DNA from: Sophora flavescens
Lineage: Eukaryota > Streptophyta > Magnoliopsida > Fabales > Fabaceae
DNA length: 64,000 bases
Assembly (NCBI GenBank): GCA_030762895.1
Contig: CM061069.1
Span: forward strand, 4,271,178 to 4,335,177
Reading direction: 5' to 3'
Below the pieces are notes generated by a model. The model searched no databases. It saw only the letters and a list, made by a program, of their open reading frames with translations, and had not been told where the DNA came from. A program made the position numbers and the translations under genes. Positions 21,878 to 33,667 of the stretch are shown one piece after another. Positions within the stretch are counted from its first letter, which is position 1. The number at the start of each line of letters is the position of its first letter.

Positions 21878-23135
21878 CCCACCCCCACACTTAGTCATTT
21901 TTTTTCATCCTTCACCAAGAACATACAACAAAACCCAAAAACCTCCACTGTTGATCTTTCCAAATTAATCATTTTCTTCATTCCTTTCATCATCTAACAA
22001 GTAAACCCTTATTGCTTATGATCATGGTTGTCTTCCTCTTCATTCATTTTAATCCATTCTTATCAAGAACACCATTTATCCATTTTCATGGATTTTCTTC
22101 ATTTAATTCTATAAAATCATAGGATGAAAATGTTTAAAGTATAACAATTTTTCTTAACTCTCTAATACTCTAGGATCATGGATCCAAGAGCTTGAAAAAT
22201 TTAGAGGTCCCTAGCCTATTTTTCAATTCTTGACCGAAACCCCTCTAAAATGGGTCAATAATAAAATTTTTAATCCTTTAACTTGTATTAGTGTTTCATG
22301 ACAATTATTGTCTTCAATCTATAGCACTAGGGTCATGTATCCAAGAGATTGAAGGAATTTGAAAACCCTAACCCTATTTTCTTAGTGTTGGCCGAACCCT
22401 AACCCTAGAGGTTAGATGGTTTTTGTTTCAATTTTAACTTGTTTTTATGATTGTCTGTTGAAGGTTAGAGTTGTGACTAGTGTAGTGATTACTGTTTGGT
22501 GGAAGAAGAGAAACATTGAGGTGTTGGCAATCAAGGAAAAGTTAATCTTCAAGAGGTAAGGGGTGTTTACCGGAGGGGTTTTCGATAGCTACATGCTATC
22601 TGTGAGTTGTCTGTGTATTTATTCGTAGTGATTCTATGGCGTTTGATTTAATCTTACTTATTTGGTTATGTGATTTTTAAATGTCATCTGTGAAAGCATG
22701 TCATAATCTGTGATGTATGGATAACTGTGATGTATAGATTAACTTTTGTTTGATGTGATTGACTGAAAGACAGACAGTGGTCAGTGGTCAATTGTAATTA
22801 AGGATAAAACTTTAAAAAAGTTTGAGGAGAAACTTAAGTGTTTTGATTTATGGAAGTGGAAGAAAATGTTGAAAATAATAATATTAAATGATATTTTGGT
22901 GAAAGAGTAAATCTACGAGTGACAGTGAGGACGAAACCGTGAAAAAATTTCATTTACGTTAATTTTTCCAAAATAAATTCAAAAAGGAAATAATTAGTAA
23001 CTAAAATAAAATAAGTTTCAAAAATAATTTTAATGTGGATGGTGAAAAACTTTTTGGAAAAAGAAAAGTCATTTTATTCACAAACAATTTTATTCTAAAC
23101 GAAAAATAATTTAGAAAAGTGGTTTACACCGAGAC
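21878..23135 (+). repeat. LTR of element D, first part
   Basis: AT-rich, non-coding. It is organised like the C LTR but diverged: CCCACACTTAGTCATT, then TCCAAGAGCTTGAAAAATTT with CCTAGCCTATTTTTC and GACCGAAACCCC, and a second TCCAAGAGATTGAAGG / GTGTTGGCCGAACCCTAACC block. It stops at the Athila insertion (target GAGAC, 23,131-23,135) and resumes at 31,625. It starts at the right end of C, so C probably inserted into this LTR; its portion left of C is lost. Confidence 0.6.
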
Positions 23136-24190
23136 TGATCCGCTGTCGCACACGGGACAAAATCAAGTAATTAGAAAAAAAAACCGTAGTTAGGGAACGA
23201 CAACTCGAGTATCGTATCTCAAGGACTCTTGGATTATTATTAACCTACAAATCGATTTGGGGGGGGTTTAGGTTTAAGATTTGATTAAGAAAACAGTGCA
23301 AATAAGTGATTATCAATAGAACGATTAATCTACTGTTTCGGTTTCCCAACTATCATTGATTCATATAATTCCCATGCCCTAAGAAGATTCTAATCCCTTT
23401 TCGAATATAGCATCAATTAAACAAGCGCAATTGACACTACGAGATATATATTCCTAATTTCCGAATTAAGCAGACGGATTAAAGTTATCGTGAATTAAGC
23501 AAACACGATCAAACACACGCGGATTAAGCAAACGCAATCAAGGTAAAGGAACATATAATCATCGAAATTAATCAATACTTATTCTATATAACTTGAATAA
23601 AGCAAACAAGACATATAGCATAATATTGAAAGGGATAAGCAATTTGATTGAGAATTATAGAACCTCAAGTGTCGGCGGAAACCGATTACAGCAGATTAAT
23701 CCCTGGTGATTAGTTCTCCATTACAAACGTACAAAAACTTTTGAAATATTTCATGAATAGTGAATGTCTTGAGTAGCAGCAGCTGAGTTAGGTTATAATA
23801 ACATGGAATTGGGTTCTAATCCAAACCGGGTCGGAAAACATAAAAATCGGCCCACTAACTAATTATTTCTTAAGTCTGGAACTAAACTGATTTATTCGAC
23901 CCTTTTTCACTCCGAACCAGCTTTTGACTTCAACACGAAACTTGTATCTCTTTATCTTAGCTTTCCAACGCATATTAGAACGCGTCAATCCGATTCTCGT
24001 AGCAAGTTATGGTCAGCACAGTGAAAAGGTATCAAATATCTGCTAATGCTGAAAATAAAATACGAAAATAAAATAAAGGCAAAAATAAACTTAAATCTAA
24101 AAACACAATAAAATAGTAAAATTAATAAAACAAAGTAGAGAAATGCATAAGTACAATAGTAGAAGAATGCGCATCCGAATGCACTGATCA
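23136..24190 (-). repeat. 3' LTR of the Athila element
   Basis: 1,055 bp, begins TGATCCGCTGTCGCAC and ends GCACTGATCA on the plus strand. Compared with the 5' LTR it carries an extra ~25 bp near 23,515 (AAACACACGCGGATTAAGC) plus scattered substitutions, so the element is not very young. Confidence 0.93.
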
Positions 24191-24203
24191 AATTCCCCCA
24201 CAC
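24191..24203 (-). other. Polypurine tract of the Athila element
   Basis: Minus strand GTGTGGGGGAATT directly upstream of the 3' LTR. Confidence 0.8.
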
Positions 24204-25579
24204 TTGAACTTTTGCACTCCGAGCAAAATTATAAATTCAAAACAGAAAAACTTCAAAACAAAAGGAAAAAAAAAACAAAACAGAGCATGCACCTCCAAAG
24301 GTTCTCAGGATACAAAGTGCAAGAAAAATTCCAAGTCTAAGCTTCAAGAATATGGCGTTAACGAGTAACTCTTTTGTGACATTCAAAGCAAATAGGAAAA
24401 ACAGATTACCAAAGAGTACATCATAAACAGCAAGATCCTCACAAGATAAAATTCACTCAACCCTCAAGTATTTAGGTAGACCGTTTACACTCAAAGCACA
24501 TCATGAAAGAGAGTACTACCATAAGCTTGAAAAGACTCTAAAATCCACAAATGATATACATGCACACAAAGATCAAAAGGACTTTTATTTGGGTTGTAAC
24601 TTGGCCAAGGTAAGGGTGCGATAAATCCTAAAGGGTACTAGGCTAAAAATCAAAGGGTCAAAAGAAAATCGAAAGAGCTGCGGGAGTTGAACTGCATCCA
24701 ATTTCAATCACCTTCAACCAATCAACATTACAACTATTTCACTTCTCCTTTCTCTTTTTATTCCTTTTTTTTTCTTTTTGTATATTCCTTTTTTTTTCAA
24801 AAGGAACAGTAATGTGAATTGTGTTCCTCCTTTTATTTTTCACTTTTTCGTCTCTCTTTTTTTTTCTTCTTTTTATGCCAACCTTTGAAACATCACAACT
24901 ATGTTATTCAACCCCACACAACTCCAAACAAGACTCTTTCAACCCTTTGAATAGGGTGATAATATTGTTTTTCGCTTATCGACTTGTAATGAGTTTAAAA
25001 CAAAAAAAGGGATAAACAGGCTCAAAGTGGTTTCCAAACAAGGGATAATATTTGCAGGGTTGGCTTTTTGGCTAACTGGCTAAAAATAAAACAAAACAAC
25101 ACGCCTTTATCATTTCAGTGTGCACACATAAACAAACAGCTTCAACAAGAGTTAATTCAAGTTCTAGAGACTATTCAAACATGAGTGAAATCACACAAGA
25201 AAGAAAGAGATGGATTTTTTTTATGTATTATCCATTAGAAGGCTCAAAATCTCACAGGGGTTGATGATTTACCACAAATGATGTACAATTCAGTGTTTAG
25301 TCCTACCTATAAACTAAGAATACACAAAAAAATCAACCATATCACACCACAATTCTTTAATCAATAGAACATAGAAATTACTCACAATTGTAAACTAAAA
25401 ACCAAAGAAAAAAAACATGCATTTTTTATTTTTAAAAACAAACAAAGCAACACAAACAAGGAAAACAAAACAAAAACAAAGAAATTGGTTCCCTCCCCCA
25501 CACTTAAGACATACATTGTCCTCAATGAAAGAACATAAATATAAAATAAGAGTGAGAGAAAGGAGAAGGTGCTCCCTGA
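24204..25579 (-). other. 3' non-coding region of the Athila element
   Basis: No coding signal. Contains a long pyrimidine tract on the plus strand (24,740-24,880) and the GGACTTTTATTTGGGTTGTA / ACTTGGCCA motif at 24,579-24,607 shared with the truncated element at 2,530-2,570. A second polypurine-like tract (plus strand CCCTCCCCCACACTTAAGAC, 25,493-25,512) nearly repeats the terminal one. Some Athila copies carry an envelope-like gene here; none is visible. Confidence 0.7.
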
Positions 25580-26260
25580 TCAAGTTGTAGTGTAGGTGGG
25601 CTCTTCCAAGGAAAGCTCTTCTACGGTTGCATCTTCAGGTACCGAGCTCTCATGGAATAGCTTCAAGCGCTGCCCATTAACCTTAAAAACCTTGTTGGTA
25701 CCTGCACTTTTTATTTCTACCGCACCATGAGGAAAAACATCAGTAACAATAAATGGGCCAATCCACTTGGATCGAAGTTTCCCAACCATCACTTTTAGGC
25801 GGGAGTTAAACAATAAAACCTGTTGGCCCACAGAGAATTCCTTCCTAGAAATCATCTTATTATGGAAGTGCTTAGTTTTCTCTTTATAAATTCGAGAGCT
25901 TTCATAGGCTTCTAACCTAAGCTCTTCAAGCTGCTGTAATTGGAGTTTTATTTCAATGCGTGCTTTTTGCATTTCCAAATTACAACTTTTGACCGCCCAA
26001 TAAGCACGGTGCTCAATTTCTACAGGAAGATGACATGCCTTTGTGGCCCAAAATGTCCCCCTACTTGAGAAGCATGAGAAAGATGCAAAATAGATTCAAT
26101 CTCATAGTCGGGGACACATCTCCTAATTACCTGATCACTACCAAATTTCCAAAGATATGGATCATCCCAAACATAATATTTGGCATCAATCTTGAGTTTG
26201 TGAATTTGTGTCCTAGTTGCACCTGTCGGAAAAACACCAGCTACAAGATAATTAACAATA
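25580..26260 (-). pseudogene. Integrase remnant, catalytic core deleted
   Basis: The N-terminal zinc-binding region is visible at ~26,250-26,046 (WKFGSDQVIRRCVPDYEIES, GGHFGPQR); a conserved His-Cys pair appears as Leu-Ser. Immediately after, at ~26,045, the sequence jumps to the region behind the core (ACHLPVEIEHRAYWAVK) in a different frame. A 132-aa frame (25,978-25,580) then gives the C-terminal part with YKEKTKHFHNKM and KLRSKWIGPFIVTDVFP (GPF/Y module). The DDE core, normally ~200 aa between these parts, is missing. Confidence 0.85.
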
Positions 26261-26596
26261 TCAGCAAACCAAGGAGTTACCCCATGTAATCAGTAAAAAG
26301 CTCATCATCGGAAAGTCATCCTGAATAGGAGAAGGATCTTCATCCCTCTCTATTATGCTCAAGTGATCAGTCACTAAATTCTCAGCTCCACTTTTATCTT
26401 TAATCTCCACACTAAACACTTGGAGCAACAACATCCACCGAATCAATCTCGGTTTTGCTTCTAGTTTCTTCAACAAGTACTTTAAAGCTGCATGGTCAGT
26501 GAAAACAACAACCTTGGAACCTAGCAAATATGATCTGAATTTATCAAGAGCAAAAACAATAGCTAGAAGTTCCTTTTCAGTAGTAGTGTAATTAGC
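26261..26596 (-). pseudogene. RNase H domain of the Athila element
   Basis: Follows RT after a TAG at ~26,596. Readable motifs: TTTEKELLAIVFALDKFRSY, then VFTDHAALKYLL (the D of TDH is kept), and DKSGAENLVTDHLS. This is the Ty3-type RNase H that degrades the RNA template. It is separated from RT only by that single in-frame stop. Confidence 0.85.
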
Positions 26597-27484
26597 CTAT
26601 GCAGAATCTAAAGTTCTAGAAGCATAATAAATAACATGGGCAGCCTTGTCCACCCTTTGTGCAAGGACCGCCCCCACGGCATAGTTAAAGGCATCACACA
26701 TGATCTCAAAAGGGAGGATCCAGTCAGGAGGCTGGATGATGGGAGTAGAGGTCAATGCTTTCTTCAAGAAATCAAACGCCTTTTTGCAGTTGTCATCAAA
26801 GTTGAAAATGACATCATTCTTCAACAAGTTTGACAGAGGAAGAGCTAGCTTGCTAAAATCCTTTATGAAGCGCCTGTAAAAACCTGCATGACCAAGAAAA
26901 GAACGAATCTCGCGAACGCAAGATGGGTAAGGCAGTGTAGAAATCACCTCAATCTTAGCAGGATCTACTGAAATACTTTTTTCAGAAATAATATGCCCCA
27001 AAACAATTCCCTGTTCCACCATAAAATGGCATTTTTCATAATTCAAAACAAGGTCAGTTTCAATGCATCTCTCCAAAACCAGATTCAAACTATTCAAGCA
27101 TGCATCAAATGAAGAACCATAAACAGTAAAATCATCCATAAACACTTCCATGCAATTCTCAATATATTCAGTAAAAATACTAATCATGCATCTCTAGAAT
27201 GTGCCAGGAGCATTGCAAAGACCAAATGGCATCCTCCTGTAAGCAAATGTGCCGAAAGGGCACGTAAAAGTTGTCTTTTCTTGATCCTCTGGTGCAATGT
27301 GGATCTGAAAGTAACCTGAAAAACCATCAAGAAAACAATAGTGTGATTTACCAGCTAGCCGTTCAAGCATTTGATCGATGAACGACAAAGGGAAGTGATC
27401 CTTTCTAGTAGCCTGGTTCAATCTCCTATAATCAATACAAACTCTCCAGCTATTCTGAACTCTAGTGGAACAAGTTCACTGTTT
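26597..27484 (-). pseudogene. Reverse transcriptase of the Athila element
   Basis: Two adjacent frames, 27,421-27,194 and 27,187-26,597, are split by one in-frame TAG. Motifs in order: DHFPLSFIDQMLERLAG, FLDGFSGYFQIHIAPEDQEK, TCPFGTFAYRRMPFGLCNAP, the active site EVFMDDFTVYG (~27,125), then LVLNYEKCHFMVEQGIVLGH, IRSFLGHAGFYRRFIKDFSK and FNYAVGAVLAQR. The catalytic FMDD is intact. The upstream end (27,422-27,484) is also broken by stops. Confidence 0.9.
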
Positions 27485-29145
27485 TCATTTTACCACTGTG
27501 AGTCCATATTTCTTAGGTATAACTTGCACTGGACTCACCCAATTACTGTCAGAGATGGGATATATGATACCTGCATGCAAGAGTTTTGTTACCTCCTTCT
27601 TCCCAACATCAAGAATCAAGGGGTTAAGCCGCCTTTGGGGCTGCCTAACTACTTTAGCCCCGTCCTCCAAAAGAATCCTATGCATACACATGGATGGGCT
27701 AATACCTGGTATGTCGGCCAAGGTCCACCCAATCGCCTTCTTATGCTTCTTCAAAACCTGCAAGAGCTTAGTTTCTTGGTCAAAATCAAGGTTAGAAGAA
27801 ATTATAACCGGAAGTTTTTCATTCCTCTCTAAATAAGGATATTTTAGATTTTCAGGAAGTGGCTTAAGCTCTAAGGAGGGTGGATGCTCAATAGATGGTA
27901 TGTTTGGGGCAGCCGTGCTGTCAAGAACTTCAGCTACATAAACAGCTTCACTTACACTGTCACCCTGCAAGGCAGCATCAATCTCAGCACAAACAGCACA
28001 AAGGTTAGTGTTCGTACAATCAGCACATGAGTAAACATCATCAAAACCAGAAAAAGATGGAAAATCAGCAGTTGCAACCAAATCATAATAAGTGTCATCA
28101 ACAATTTCAGAAAGCAACTCTATTTGAAAAACAGAATGCTCTTCCAAGGGATGTTTCATAGCATCGAAAATGTTGAGTTTTGCAACAATGTCACCAAATT
28201 CCATGGACATGGTTCCATCGTCAACATCAATTTTTGTTTTCGCCATTTTCATGAACGGTCTGCCCAGAATGATTGGTGATCTGCTTGAATTCGTTTCTCC
28301 TGCCATGTCCAAAATGTAAAAATCAGCAGGGAAAATCAAGTCATTAACTTGAACAAGCACATCTTCTACTACTCCAATGGGGCGAGCATTGGTCATGTTT
28401 GCCAACTGAATAGTAAGACCTGTATGCTGCAAAGGACCAAGATCAAGATTGTTAAAATAGAAGTAGGCATAACATTAATAGAAGCTCCTAAATCTAACAT
28501 GTAATTATCGAATTTACTCTCCCTAATGGTACATGGAATAGCAAAAGTTCCCGGATCCTTGCATTTATGTGGCATTGCCTGATTGAGGGCTGAAACGGTA
28601 ACCATTTCAGGTGCAGGTTTAGGTTTAATGAGTACTGAAACATTTCGTCCCAAATTGACTCTCTCATTTCCCTTCAACCTCCTCTTGTGTGTACACAAAT
28701 CTTTCAGAAACTTCGCGTATTTCGGAACCTGCTTAATCACATCAAGAAGCGGAATGTTTACCGCCACTTTTCTGAATACATCCAGAATCTCTCTCTCTTT
28801 GTCTTCCTCATCAATCTTTTTATTTTTCAGTACTCTTTGTGGGAAGGGAATTGGCGGCACATACTCTTTTTCAGCCTCAATAACAATAGAAGATTCAGGT
28901 GTTACCTCAACAATTTTTTTATTTTTTTCAGGGGTTGGTTCTGCAACCATCCCGGATCTCAAAGAAATTGCACTCACATTAGGATTAGGGACATTAGGAT
29001 TCACTACTGTTTGGGTAGGTAGTTGGTTCGATCCTTGAGCTTGCTGCATGGCATTCATCGAAGTGGCAAGCTGTCCAATCTGTGTCTGCAAAGTATGAAT
29101 ACTAGAATCCGTTCGTTGTTGAAACTGGAGATTGTTTACAGCCAT
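27485..29145 (-). pseudogene. gag C-terminus, aspartic protease and RT N-terminal linker
   Basis: Frame 29,145-28,393 (250 aa) starts with QTQIGQLATSM and a linker (YVPPIPFPQRVL, HKRRLKGNERVNLG), then KDPGTFAIPCTI and the protease active site YMLDLGASINVMP (~28,500). A frameshift within 28,393-28,432 moves to frame 28,432-27,485 (315 aa), which holds the second protease motif PIILGRPFM (~28,260), a spacer with a Cys-rich patch (CADCTNTNLCAVCAE) and the RT entry KKHKKAIGWTLADIPGISPS. Catalytic Asp is present; the frameshift breaks the polyprotein. Confidence 0.85.
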
Positions 29146-30125
29146 TTACTTGACAAGGTCCTCTAGTGAAGGTCCGGAAGGTGAAGAGGTGGTTACTTGG
29201 GGAGAGTTCTATTGGTGTCAGCGGTAACATCAGTTGTTGTTGTTGTGTGGATGAGTTTCCATACCGAAGGTTTGGATGGTTTCTCCAACTGGGGTGGTAC
29301 TTATTAGTGGAAAGGTCGGGAATGTTGTACCTGTTCCGATTGTTGCCTTGATTGTAAAGATTGGCTGCATATGATTGAGGCAACTCAGTGACCGACTCAT
29401 CTTTCCGAATGGGACATGTATCGGTCAGCAGCTGGAGTCTTATCAACAAGTGCTCCCCCGCTAGCAGCATCTAAAATGTTTCTATCCATTGGTAGCAATC
29501 CCTCATAAAAGTACTGAATCAGCAGTTGCTCGGTAATCTGGTGCTGAGGACAACTGGACACTAACTTCTTAAATCTCTCCCAGTACTCAGCCAATGATTC
29601 ATTGCCTTGTCTAATACTACATATCTCTTTTCTGATTAATGCAGCTCTGGAGGCAGGAAAGTATCTCTCTAGGAAGACTTTCTACAAATCATTCCAGGTT
29701 GAAACGGAATTCGGCTCAAGATAATACAACCAATCCTTTGCAGCACCTTGAAGTGAGAATGGGAAGGCTCTCAGCTTGATATGGTCTTCTGTTATTCCTT
29801 CAGGTCTCAAAGGTGTAGAACAAACAACCTGGAATTCTTTCAGATGCTTATGTGGATCCTCACCTGCAAGACCACTAAACCTTGGCAACAAGTGTATTAA
29901 ACCAGATTTCAATTCAAAAGGAACAACGACATCAACATATTCAATACATAAACCATTGTAATTAACATCAGGAGCAACAAGCTGTCTTAGCGTTCTTTGA
30001 TCAGCCATGTTATCAAAAGCAAGTTCAGAATCAGAATCACTAATGGTTGGTGAACTAGTGCTAGCCTGAATTGCTCTACGACGTGTGTGCAAGGTTCTCT
30101 CAACTTCAGGATCAAAATCAAACAA
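29146..30125 (-). pseudogene. gag of the Athila element
   Basis: The frame 30,125-29,682 opens with MFDFDPEVERTLHTRRRA and continues through LKSGLIHLLPRFSGLAGEDP and FPFSLQGAAKDWLYYL, the capsid-like retrotransposon gag domain. A TAG at ~29,682 interrupts WNDL/KVFLERYFP. Reading continues at 29,594-29,397 (LAEYWERFKKLVSSCPQHQI, LLIQYFYEGLLP) to a frame change near 29,400. A further stretch to 29,102 is low-similarity linker. The start codon is the first ATG after a ~440-bp leader. Confidence 0.85.
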
Positions 30126-30560
30126 GTCAGAACAACCATACCTAGTAGCCAGAACTAATTCAGCAATGCACCAACAAATGCGAAAATGCCAACATTGTCC
30201 CTAAACAGCAAATTAGATGGAAACACAGAAAAAGATTAAAATAACATTAAAAAAATACAAAAACACGAAATTTGATCTAATTAAGTCACATAAGAATTGA
30301 GATTTTTTTTGGAATTTTCTGAAACTACAAAAACAGTAAAAAAATTCATAAAAAATAGAAAAATGATGATTTTGGGAAATTGAGGGTGGAATCCCGTAAC
30401 TCTTTCCAAGAGTAGGGAACTTTTGATCGCAAGAATTTTCTGCTAAGAAGGAACGAAAGAGATTTCGATTCCGGCGAATTCGCAAGAACGAAGGGGCTAG
30501 CGGGGCCAGTGTCCAAGAACGCAACACCTAATACTATAAAATCTGTTAATAACAACAAGA

Positions 30561-30579
30561 GTCCCCAGCAACGGCGCCA
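30561..30579 (-). other. Primer binding site, tRNA-Asp type
   Basis: Minus strand TGGCGCCGTTGCTGGGGAC, 3 bp inside the 5' LTR. From memory, plant tRNA-Asp ends CCCCGGCAACGGCGCCA, which pairs with all but one base. A tRNA-Asp primer fits Athila. Confidence 0.8.
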
Positions 30580-30582
30580 ATT

Positions 30583-31619
30583 TGATCCACTATCGCACAC
30601 GGGTCAAAATCAAGTAATTAGAAAAAAAACTGTAGTTAGGGAACGACAACTCGAGTATCATATCTCAACGACTCTTGGATTATTATTAACCTGCAAATCG
30701 ATTTGGGGGGGGGGGTGTTTAGGTTTAAGATTCGATTAAGAAAACAGTGAAAATAAGTGATTATCAATAAGCTAGAACGATTAATCTACTGTTTCGGTTT
30801 CCCAACTATCATTGATTTATATAATTCCCATGCCCTAAGCGGATTCTAATCCCTTTTCGAATATAGCAGCAATTAAACAAGCACAATTGACACTACAAGA
30901 TATATATTCCTAATTTCCGAATTAAGCAGACGGATTAAAGCTATCGTGAATTAAGCAAACACGATCAAGGTAAAGGAACATATAATCATCGAAATTGATC
31001 AATACTTATTCTATATAACTTTAATAAAGCAAACAAGACATATAGCATAATATTGAAAGGGATAAGCAATTTGATTGAGGATTATAGAACCTCAAGTGTC
31101 GGTGGAAACCGATTACAGCAGATTAATCCCTGGTGATTAGTTCTCCATTACAAACGTGCAAAAACATTTGAAATATTTCATGAATAGTTAATGTCCTGAG
31201 TAGCAGTGGCTGAGTTAGGTTAAAATAACATGGAATCGGGTTCTAATCCAAACCGGGTCGGAAAACATAAAAACCGGCCCACTAACTAATTATTTCTTAA
31301 GTCTGGAACTAAACTTATTTATTCTACCCTTTTTCACTCCGATTCAGCTTTTTACTTCAACACGAAACTTTTAGCTCTTTCTCTTAGCTTTCCAACTCAT
31401 ATTAGAACGCGTCAATCCGATTCCCGTAGCTCAAGTTATGGTCTGAACAGTGAAAAGGTATCAAATATCTGCTAATGCTGAAAATAAAATATGGAAATAA
31501 AATAAAGGCAAAAATAAACTTAAATCTAAAAACACAATAAAATAGTAAAATTAATAAAACAAAGTATAGAAATGCCTAAGTACAATAGTAGAAGAATGCG
31601 CATCTGAATGCACTGATCA
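30583..31619 (-). repeat. 5' LTR of the Athila element
   Basis: 1,037 bp, begins TGATCCACTATCGCACACGG and ends GCACTGATCA on the plus strand, followed by the target duplication. Lacks the ~25-bp segment present in the 3' LTR; has a longer G-run near 30,703. Confidence 0.93.
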
Positions 31620-31624
31620 GAGAC

Positions 31625-32920
31625 TATGAGAAATAGTTTTATTGTTTTTGAGAAAAATGTGTTAGAATTGATTGTCAAGGATCTGATGTGTTTTCGAAAA
31701 AGAAATTTCAAAAGTAAATCTGAGGGAAAAAAAGAAATTCGCTATGATTTAACTTTTTATAAAAGAATTTTAGCAGAAAATATTTTCTACAAAAGGATTT
31801 TAAATCAGCGAAAATATTTACGATAAACTTGGATAAGTTTCGAAATTTTGTTTTGGTATTTGTTTTTCACAGAATGAAAACGATGTTGAATAAAGAAAAG
31901 TGAGGACCTAGATGGTCGAGACGTCGGGCTAGTCTTCCTATGAGTAAGTATGTGGACTACGTGTCCTGTGTGTCGCTGGTTAAAGTCACAGTTGGCACAT
32001 TTGAATCTGTGTCCTGTGTTAGGAATGAATGGGCTTGATGCCTGAGTAAGAATAGTCGTGAACTTTGAGCCTCGACAAAGAAATAATGAACGAAAAAGAA
32101 AAGTAACGAGGATAAATGTTTTACATGCATTGTTTGGCAGACGTGCCTTTGTTGGCCAGTGTGTGATGTATTGTTGGCCAATGTACCATGTATTATCGAG
32201 CTACAATCCACAAAGGGTGGATTGACAAATTGGGGAAGTCAAGGCCAAAGTGGTCTATTAGGGACATCCGGGTTCGTGAACCACAAAGGTTGGGGCCTCG
32301 CAACCTCGAGCTGTGGATGTACGATGCAAAACATCGATGTACTCAATCAGGGACTACTCAATATTATTTTAGGTGCTTCAGTGTGATACCCTTTAACAAT
32401 TGGAGCTCGAACCTAAATTAAGAGGTCGATCTCATGAGACAATTGTAGTAAGGGGTATTGCAGCCTAATCATGCTCGACGAAGGCAAGTTAGGATCTCCG
32501 GAGAATAAATATCAAAATAAGAAGGTGGATGTTGAACTGTCATTCATTTTTAAAAATTACGATGACAGCAGGTTATAAATCCCATTGTTTATAACAATAT
32601 GTTTATTCTAAGAATTTATGTGATGTATATATGTGTATTTGTTGTTTTGTGTGTCACGCATGTAATTATCCTGATAAAACTCATTTGTCGGTATCTCACC
32701 CTTGTTATTTGTTTTATTGGTTTTTGATGTTGTACCATGGGACGCGAATACAGACGTTGCAGAGGAGTTCCCTGTTTTACTCGAGGACATTAGTCCTGAT
32801 AACTAAAGAGACCGTTGATCGTAGGGATGACCTCGAGGGTCATCCCAGTAGATGTTGGTTAGAGTGACCAACTCAACTAGGACATTAGGATGTTTTTATA
32901 CCCTTTTGAGGATAGTCTAT
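31625..32920 (+). repeat. LTR of element D, second part
   Basis: Continues D after the Athila insertion. Non-coding, with LTR-like text (CATCCGGGTTCGTGAACCAC, GACCTCGAGGGTCATCCC). No primer site follows: at ~32,920 the sequence changes straight into gag (GATGCCGGTGGGATG), so the LTR end, primer site and gag start have been deleted here. Confidence 0.55.
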
Positions 32921-33667
32921 ATGATGCCGGTGGGATGAATTACGCAGCACAAGCCATGGTCAATGTTGCAACTGCCATAGCACAACAAACAGCTCTTATG
33001 GCTGTACATAACCAACAAGATCAAATTTGAGCTGAGCAAGCTGTTGAGGCTAGAGGATTAACTACCTTTCGTCGCCAGAATACTCTGCAATTTCATGGTG
33101 ATACCAATCCTGAGAAGGTTGATTTGTGGATACAAGAATTGGAAAAGATTTTCAAGCTCATCAATAGCCTTGAAGGAGTGAAAGTCCCGTATGCTACTTT
33201 TTTGCTTTTAGGCGATGCAGAATATTAGTGGAATGGTACTAGACAGCTACTGGAAGCAGGAAACCAGGAAATACTTGGAATGTTTTCCGCACTACTTTTC
33301 TGGATAAGAACTTTCCTCAGAGCGCCAGAGTTGAGAAAGAACAAGAGTTTCTGCGTCTACAACAGAGAGGACTGTCTGTTGGGGAATGTGCGGCGAAGTT
33401 TGAACCCCTCACCAAGTATTTCCATTTCTTTCAAGCTCAATCTGATGAGGGTTGGAAATGTGAGAAATTCGAAGGAGGTCTACGATACGAGATTAAGTAG
33501 TCGGTGTTACCGCTTGAAATTCGTAACTTTCAAGCTTTGGTCGAAAATTGTTGGAAGGTGGAACTAATGAGGAAGGGGATTAGACAATCGGGGTAACATC
33601 AGAGGACCATCTCAATTTTAGAATCAATATCAGAATCAAAGGGAGGAACAAGATCAGAAGAGGTCAT
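32921..33667 (+). pseudogene. Element D gag, copy 1 (5'-truncated)
   Basis: Starts mid-gag at MNYAAQAMVNVATAIAQQ and continues through the gag domain (VDLWIQELEKIFKLIN, TRQLLEAGNQE, EGWKCEKFEGGLRYEIK). It shares with copies 2 and 3 a TGA after QQDQI and a stop where the usual second Trp of EYWW stands. First of three tandem gag copies of ~920 bp. Confidence 0.85.

Larger units (their letters stand above)
23136..31619 (-). mobile_element. Complete but inactive Athila-type Ty3/gypsy retrotransposon
   Basis: 8,484 bp flanked by a perfect 5-bp target duplication GAGAC (23,131-23,135 and 31,620-31,624). Reading the minus strand: 5' LTR (31,619-30,583), tRNA-Asp-type primer site, gag, protease, RT, RNase H, deleted integrase, long 3' non-coding region, polypurine tract, 3' LTR (24,190-23,136). 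The domain order and RT sequence (FMDD active site, FGLCNAPGTF) fit the Athila lineage. Multiple stops, at least one frameshift and loss of the integrase core make it dead. No envelope-like frame is seen in the 1.4 kb after integrase. Confidence 0.93.

Noticed and set aside
24204..25579. Envelope-like gene after integrase in the Athila element
   Set aside because: No frame longer than ~60 codons with a signal peptide or membrane anchor was seen on the coding strand; the region is low-complexity and non-coding.
27371..28900. Plus-strand frames of 110-153 aa over the Athila pol region
   Set aside because: Antisense shadows of the protease and RT coding strand.
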